A program made the position numbers and the translations under genes. Of a stretch of DNA of 64,000 nucleotides, positions 59,903-64,000 are shown one piece after another (position 1 is the first letter of the stretch; every line of letters begins with the position of its first letter). Below the pieces are notes generated by a model. It did no database searches, was not told where the DNA came from, and saw nothing but the letters and a program-made list of their open reading frames with translations. Source of the stretch: Arcuatula senhousia (lineage: Eukaryota > Mollusca > Bivalvia > Mytilida > Mytilidae); assembly GCA_963971305.1 (NCBI GenBank), contig OZ020303.1, forward strand, positions 15,063,184 through 15,127,183. The letters are read 5' to 3'.

Positions 59903-60344
59903 TGGATTATATTTATGAGAGAAAGTTCTAACTAAATACTAACGAGTTATAAAAACACATTTTTCATTAAAACATATTTTTCAAATTTCTGCTTACATCT
60001 AGCTGAAAAAAAACCTGAAATTGTCTCAACTTAGAAATTGTCAAACTATACCCATATATACCTGTATTTATAAATGTTAATTTGTTGTTATTTCTATGTT
60101 TTTTTATATTTCCATGCATGACTAGACAACCCAGCAGGATGTACCGGCGGCATATCAAAGGATTTTAATTAAAATTCCTAAACGGCTTGGAATATTTTTA
60201 CAAAAAAAATCAAAATATGGTATTGCTAACATTCTGAAACTATTGACATAATTTACAATGACATAAAATAAAAGCATCATGTCCTTAGTGCACATTTGGG
60301 GTCCTTAGTGCACTAAGGAGTCCTGTGTGGTGTTTAGACGTACC

Positions 60345-62154
60345 CCAGTTGTGCCAATCTTTATTGTCATTAAATGTTCTCAGTTTTCAAAAACATATAC
60401 AAAGCATGAAAATGTTACCTTCTAAAATACAGAAGAAAAATATCATAAAATAAAATGATATTTTCCCCAAGTCATATGATAAGAAAAAAATATAAATTCA
60501 TCACATATGACAACATTCCACCGCCGACTAACATACCAACTCATGCCTAAAATGTGATTACTGATTATAGTGACTGGCCATGCCGGACATAAAAAATCTT
60601 CAAAAAGCAACATAGGCTACTCATAAAAACAAAATCTTTTGATAAAAACAAATCGTGTAAGAAAAGCCTTTTTCTCTTATTGAAAGATTAATTACTTTGT
60701 ATTCAAGTATATTCTTCTACGAAGCTGGATCCTAAAATCTGTCACATGGCCAACGAACTCGTATGAGTATAAAAGACACGTTTATAAAAAATTATGGTTA
60801 AACTTGAGTATTCTTGTAAATGTCTTTTAAATGAATTAGATATAAATCAATTATGTCCCAACCAGGCATTGTTTTCCATAACAACTTAATACACGGTAAG
60901 CTTGAAAAAAGTAAAAATTATAACAAAATTACCATAGACAAGAAAACCAACCTGAAATGATAATATGAATTTTTATTTATTTTATTTGTTTATTTATTTT
61001 CCTTTTTTTTATAAAAAGCAAAACTATGCTATGACAAACATTCAAAAAAAAAATACACTGAAGAAGCAGTATATTATATGCTGAACAAACTAAAATAACG
61101 TGATATTCGTTTACTACATGTATATTATATGCCGAACAAACTAAAATAAAGTGATATTCGTTTACTACATGTATACTTCATATAACAGTAAAGACATTTG
61201 TTACGAATATAAAAACCTCTCAGTACAACAGACGAAGAGGTGGTTACATAACAAAAAATAGAAATCGCATTGGCCATGAGGGCCCCTGACTTGGTCTTAA
61301 CATTTTATCAGTTGTGCGGCCTTAAGTTTTGACACAGAAAGACCCCTATCTCATTTTATTTCATTTGAAATGATAATAGCTTATTTCTAAATGTGCATCG
61401 CATAGCTAAATCTATAAAAAAAATATTAATTCTGCAAATTCCTGCCGAGAAGAATAGTTTCTATTTCCAAAAAAAATCAAGGAAGAATAAGAGGTACCAA
61501 TGGGGCATCCGAATGTCATAATGTCAGGAGCTTTCCAATCAAAATTCACATCTTTGCAATAATTTTCTCGACTTAGTTTTTTAACATGATTAATAAATGA
61601 TATGTGGTTTGATAAAAGAACACAAGAGGAAACTGGTATTTAGTCTTGTGCAACTCTTCTGCCTTGATATCATCCCCCTTTTCCATACACACAAAATAAA
61701 ACATGAAACTGTTCATCTAGATTAAATTATCTTGATAACTGAAAGGCGACCATTTCAAAGAAGATGCGGTGCAATTGGAAAATCCATATGAGAGTCTGTA
61801 ATGAAAACAAGCATCTGCCATGAGCCAAGACTGTGAACATAGACCAACATATACACGTGTACTGACAGTATGCTCCCACAATATCAACAATCTCCATGTC
61901 AATATGTAAACTAGTGTCAAGTGTTCCACTTACTTATATATACAACCTATTGTTGATAAAACAATGCTTTAGATCAAACAGAATATACAACCTAAACTTA
62001 TAATGGTGATTGATACTAGTATTATGTCGTAAAATTAATGACCCAGTGGTCCAAAGACGTCTCAAAGTCATAGAAAACTCTGCAACAAGCAAAAAGGTGT
62101 AAATACAGAAATAGAAAACAGTATTAAGATTCGAAATACCGAGGAAACAAACTT
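60345..62154. other. No gene recognised; one retroelement-tail fragment
   Basis: AT-rich DNA with a duplicated stretch of about 60 bp (61074-61120 against 61125-61178, sharing GTGATATTCGTTTACTACAT and TATATTATATGC). The fragment 61481-61530 is the reverse of the retroelement tail at 63830. Confidence 0.4.
61481..61530 (-). repeat. Retroelement 3' tail fragment, inverted
   Basis: The reverse complement contains TTCGGATGCCCCATTGGTACC and TCTTATTCTTCC, matching 63833-63870 and 2357-2398. Confidence 0.45.
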
Positions 62155-62585
62155 AACAAGCATGGAATTCCTGAGTCCCAAACCGAGCGAAAAAATTCTA
62201 AGTCCACTCGCTAAACAGGAAGTAGGTAGGAGACAGCCCTGAAAACGCATCTGACCACATGAGACCCCTACCTGAAGCTGCATACCAAATATCAAAAGCC
62301 TAGGATTAATTGTAGCTGAGAAATCTGTTACGATTTTTTTTTCCATTTTTGACTCTAAAAAAATTCTAAGTCAGCTCGTTAAACCGGAAGTAGGTAAGCG
62401 ACAGACCTGAAAACGCATCCCACCATTTGAGACCCCTACCATAAGCTGTATACCAAATATCAAAAGCATAATAGTAAATGAGAAATCTGCTACGAAAAAA
62501 GTGTGACGGACGGACGGATGCACGCACGCACGGACGGACGCCTGGCATATCTATGTCCCCGCTCCGCATTGCGGCGGAAGACAAC
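62155..62585 (-). mobile_element. Hairpin-headed element with two core units
   Basis: Minus orientation. The head hairpin GTCTTCCGCCGC...GCGGGGAC (62555-62582) is followed by GTCCGTCCGTGCGTGCGTGC. Two units of about 180 bp share AAATTCTAAGTC, GGAAGTAGGTA and CTGAAAACGCATC. The end is CTTGTT (AACAAG at 62155-62160 on +). Confidence 0.7.
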
Positions 62586-62859
62586 AAAGAACAATAAGGA
62601 TAAACATAAGCTCAAATTGTATAGCATGCACGTTCTTAAATTTAATAGGCATGATATTCTCCAACTTTGGCGATAATCTTTTCTCTGAATTATATTTTAT
62701 ATTTAGGCACTGAAGAGTAGTTTTAAAACATCATGTAATTAAGTTAAAAAAAAAAGTAGAATTTTGTTCTAGAAATGGTGTCGATCAAAAGTGGATCCTG
62801 AAGAATTCGAAAGAACAATAGGAGATTCTTAGTTCGAAATCGGTTTAATCTTGCAACAG

Positions 62860-63905
62860 CATCAAAACTTTCCATTTTCTCCACCTCCGCATGAACAACT
62901 CAAATCTCGACTGGCACAGCTGATTAATCACAGCTTTTTCAAAAAGAACGGAAAACGCAGGTAGAGATATCTGGTAATCGATTACCAGTAAGACTTACTT
63001 TGTCATCAATGAGTCTAAGAAAAAGAACAAATAAACAGAAGACCAAATAGTCGACATGCTCAATTTTCTTATCGGCAACATATTTGTTCAGTTTGGTGGA
63101 CGTGTTTTTCAGCAAACAACAGGGATTCCAATGAGCACTAATTTTGCACCTTTGCTTGCTGATTTGTTTCTACATTCATATGAAGCAGACTTCTTACATT
63201 CTCTTCTAGACAAAAAAGATCGTAGACTAGCTCTCTCTTTTAACCTCACATACCGTTATATGATGTCCTTTCACTGAACGGTTTCTAGAAAATCTGCTTC
63301 AATTTTAGATCTACATCTCGAAATTGACTCTCAAGGAAGACTTTTAACTTTCCAATCGTCAACCTTCCCTTTTTATGTAGCAACATTCCGCCCGCTCCTG
63401 CTTATGGAGTCTTCGAATCACATTTGATTCGTTACCCCAGAGCTTGCGGGAATTACATTGATTTCCTTGGCAGAGCGTCACGTCTGACACAGAAATTGCT
63501 AACACATGGTTATGTTGCTCCGCGGTTGCTGTTGCACTCGTAGACAAATATGGGATTTCTATCTCTCAAACGAGTGCAGATGTTGGTTTGTCTTAGAAAT
63601 TGGTTTTGTCTTCCTTTACCGGATTTGACACACTGAATTGGAAATAAGCAACACGACGGGTGTGCTATAGCAGGCAGGAACCTCTTACTCTTCCGGGGCA
63701 CCTGAGTTCACTCTTGTTACGACTTGAGTTCGCGTTGTTGATTTCCGTTCGGTTGATTTTGTGTTTTGTGTTTCTTCGTGCTGTTCTTGTTCGTGTTTAC
63801 CGGTTTAGTCGTTGCCCTTTCGGACTTTTGATACTCGAATGTCCCATTGGTGCCTCTTTGCTTCTTCCATATTGTGAATGGTTTTAGATGCAATTTCATT
63901 TTTGT
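62860..63905 (+). pseudogene. Relic RT of a Penelope-related retroelement with its 3' tail
   Basis: Pieces of one RT can be followed through frame changes: SRLAQLINHSFFKKNGKRR (about 62907), then MLNFLIGNIFVQFGGRVFQQ and TTGIPMSTNFAPLLADLFLH (63056 on), SFNLTYRY then a short deletion that destroys the YIDD catalytic motif (about 63255), then SILDLHLEID with the FLDL-type motif, and NLPFLCSNIPPAPAYGVFES with RYPRACGNYIDFLGR. Stops and shifts are many, so it is dead. The tail (about 63660-63905) recurs in fragments at 2337-2398 and 61481-61530. Assignment to a Penelope-related lineage rests on motif order; other RT families are possible. Confidence 0.6.
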
Positions 63906-64000
63906 CAATGTTTAAAGGAATTAAAAGAATTATACGATAGAATAAAACGACCAAAAAAACCCAACACTTTAAACACCCGGTTTAAACCTCAATCAATTCT

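Larger units (their letters stand above)
57610..60344. mobile_element. 2.7-kb TIR element with about 70-bp inverted ends
   Basis: GGTACGTCTAAACACCACAC at the left end (57610-57629) is inverted at the right end, and the match continues through AGTGCACTAAGGAC and CCAAATGTGCACTAAGGACA with few changes (about 57610-57680 and 60272-60344). There is no coding capacity. It contains a compound microsatellite (58127-58404), a relic element (58862-58995) and a nested TIR element (59292-59902). No target duplication is evident. Confidence 0.75.

Overview
The window is AT-rich, intron-rich animal DNA. I infer a bivalve mollusc, probably mussel-like. The reasons are three metazoan genes split by introns with GT/AG borders, many non-autonomous repeats with tandem-repeat cores and short inverted ends (a style well known in bivalves), a Penelope-like retroelement, and the relic of a second Penelope-related RT. 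Species cannot be fixed from sequence alone. There is no bacterial or viral gene organisation.

Three host genes can be assembled completely by joining exons in phase. DYNLT5 (Tctex-type dynein light chain) lies on + at 5762-12047, 3 coding exons, 171 aa. SNX30/SNX7 (PX-BAR sorting nexin) lies on - at 27922-19444, 11 coding exons, 476 aa. INIP (SOSS complex subunit C) lies on + at 28124-35631, 5 coding exons, 103 aa. DYNLT5 and SNX30 converge. SNX30 and INIP are head to head with 201 bp between start codons and two opposed CCAAT boxes in the gap. As I recall, INIP and SNX30 are also divergent neighbours on human 9q32, so this looks like an old conserved gene pair sharing a bidirectional promoter.

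At 39.1-42.9 kb lie two intact intronless divergent ORFs: a 545-aa protein with a plausible DDE transposase triad, and a 178-aa Cys-rich protein whose C-terminus resembles the zinc-binding tail of P2X7 receptors. I read this as a possible mobile element with an accessory zinc protein; it is the best candidate here for something little described.

Most of the rest is repeats. At 54.6-57.5 kb is a Penelope-like element made of a 5'-truncated RT/GIY-YIG copy preceded by an inverted copy of its own 3' third. A relic RT lies at 62.9-63.9 kb. At least ten repeats of different sequence share one plan: a GC-rich terminal hairpin, a CCGTCCGT-type motif, often a tandem core, and a CTTGTT end. They sit at about 6.7, 8.8, 15.3, 21.9, 34.5-38.9, 43.2-45.1, 45.5, 47.6 and 62.2 kb, and one is inserted inside another. 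Short inverted-repeat elements, several with recognisable target duplications, sit in introns and between genes. A 236-bp tandem duplication inside SNX30 carries a broken second copy of one exon.

The stretches 1-5.7, 12-15.3, 17-19.4, 46-47.2, 48.3-54.6 and 60.3-62.1 kb hold no gene I can recognise.
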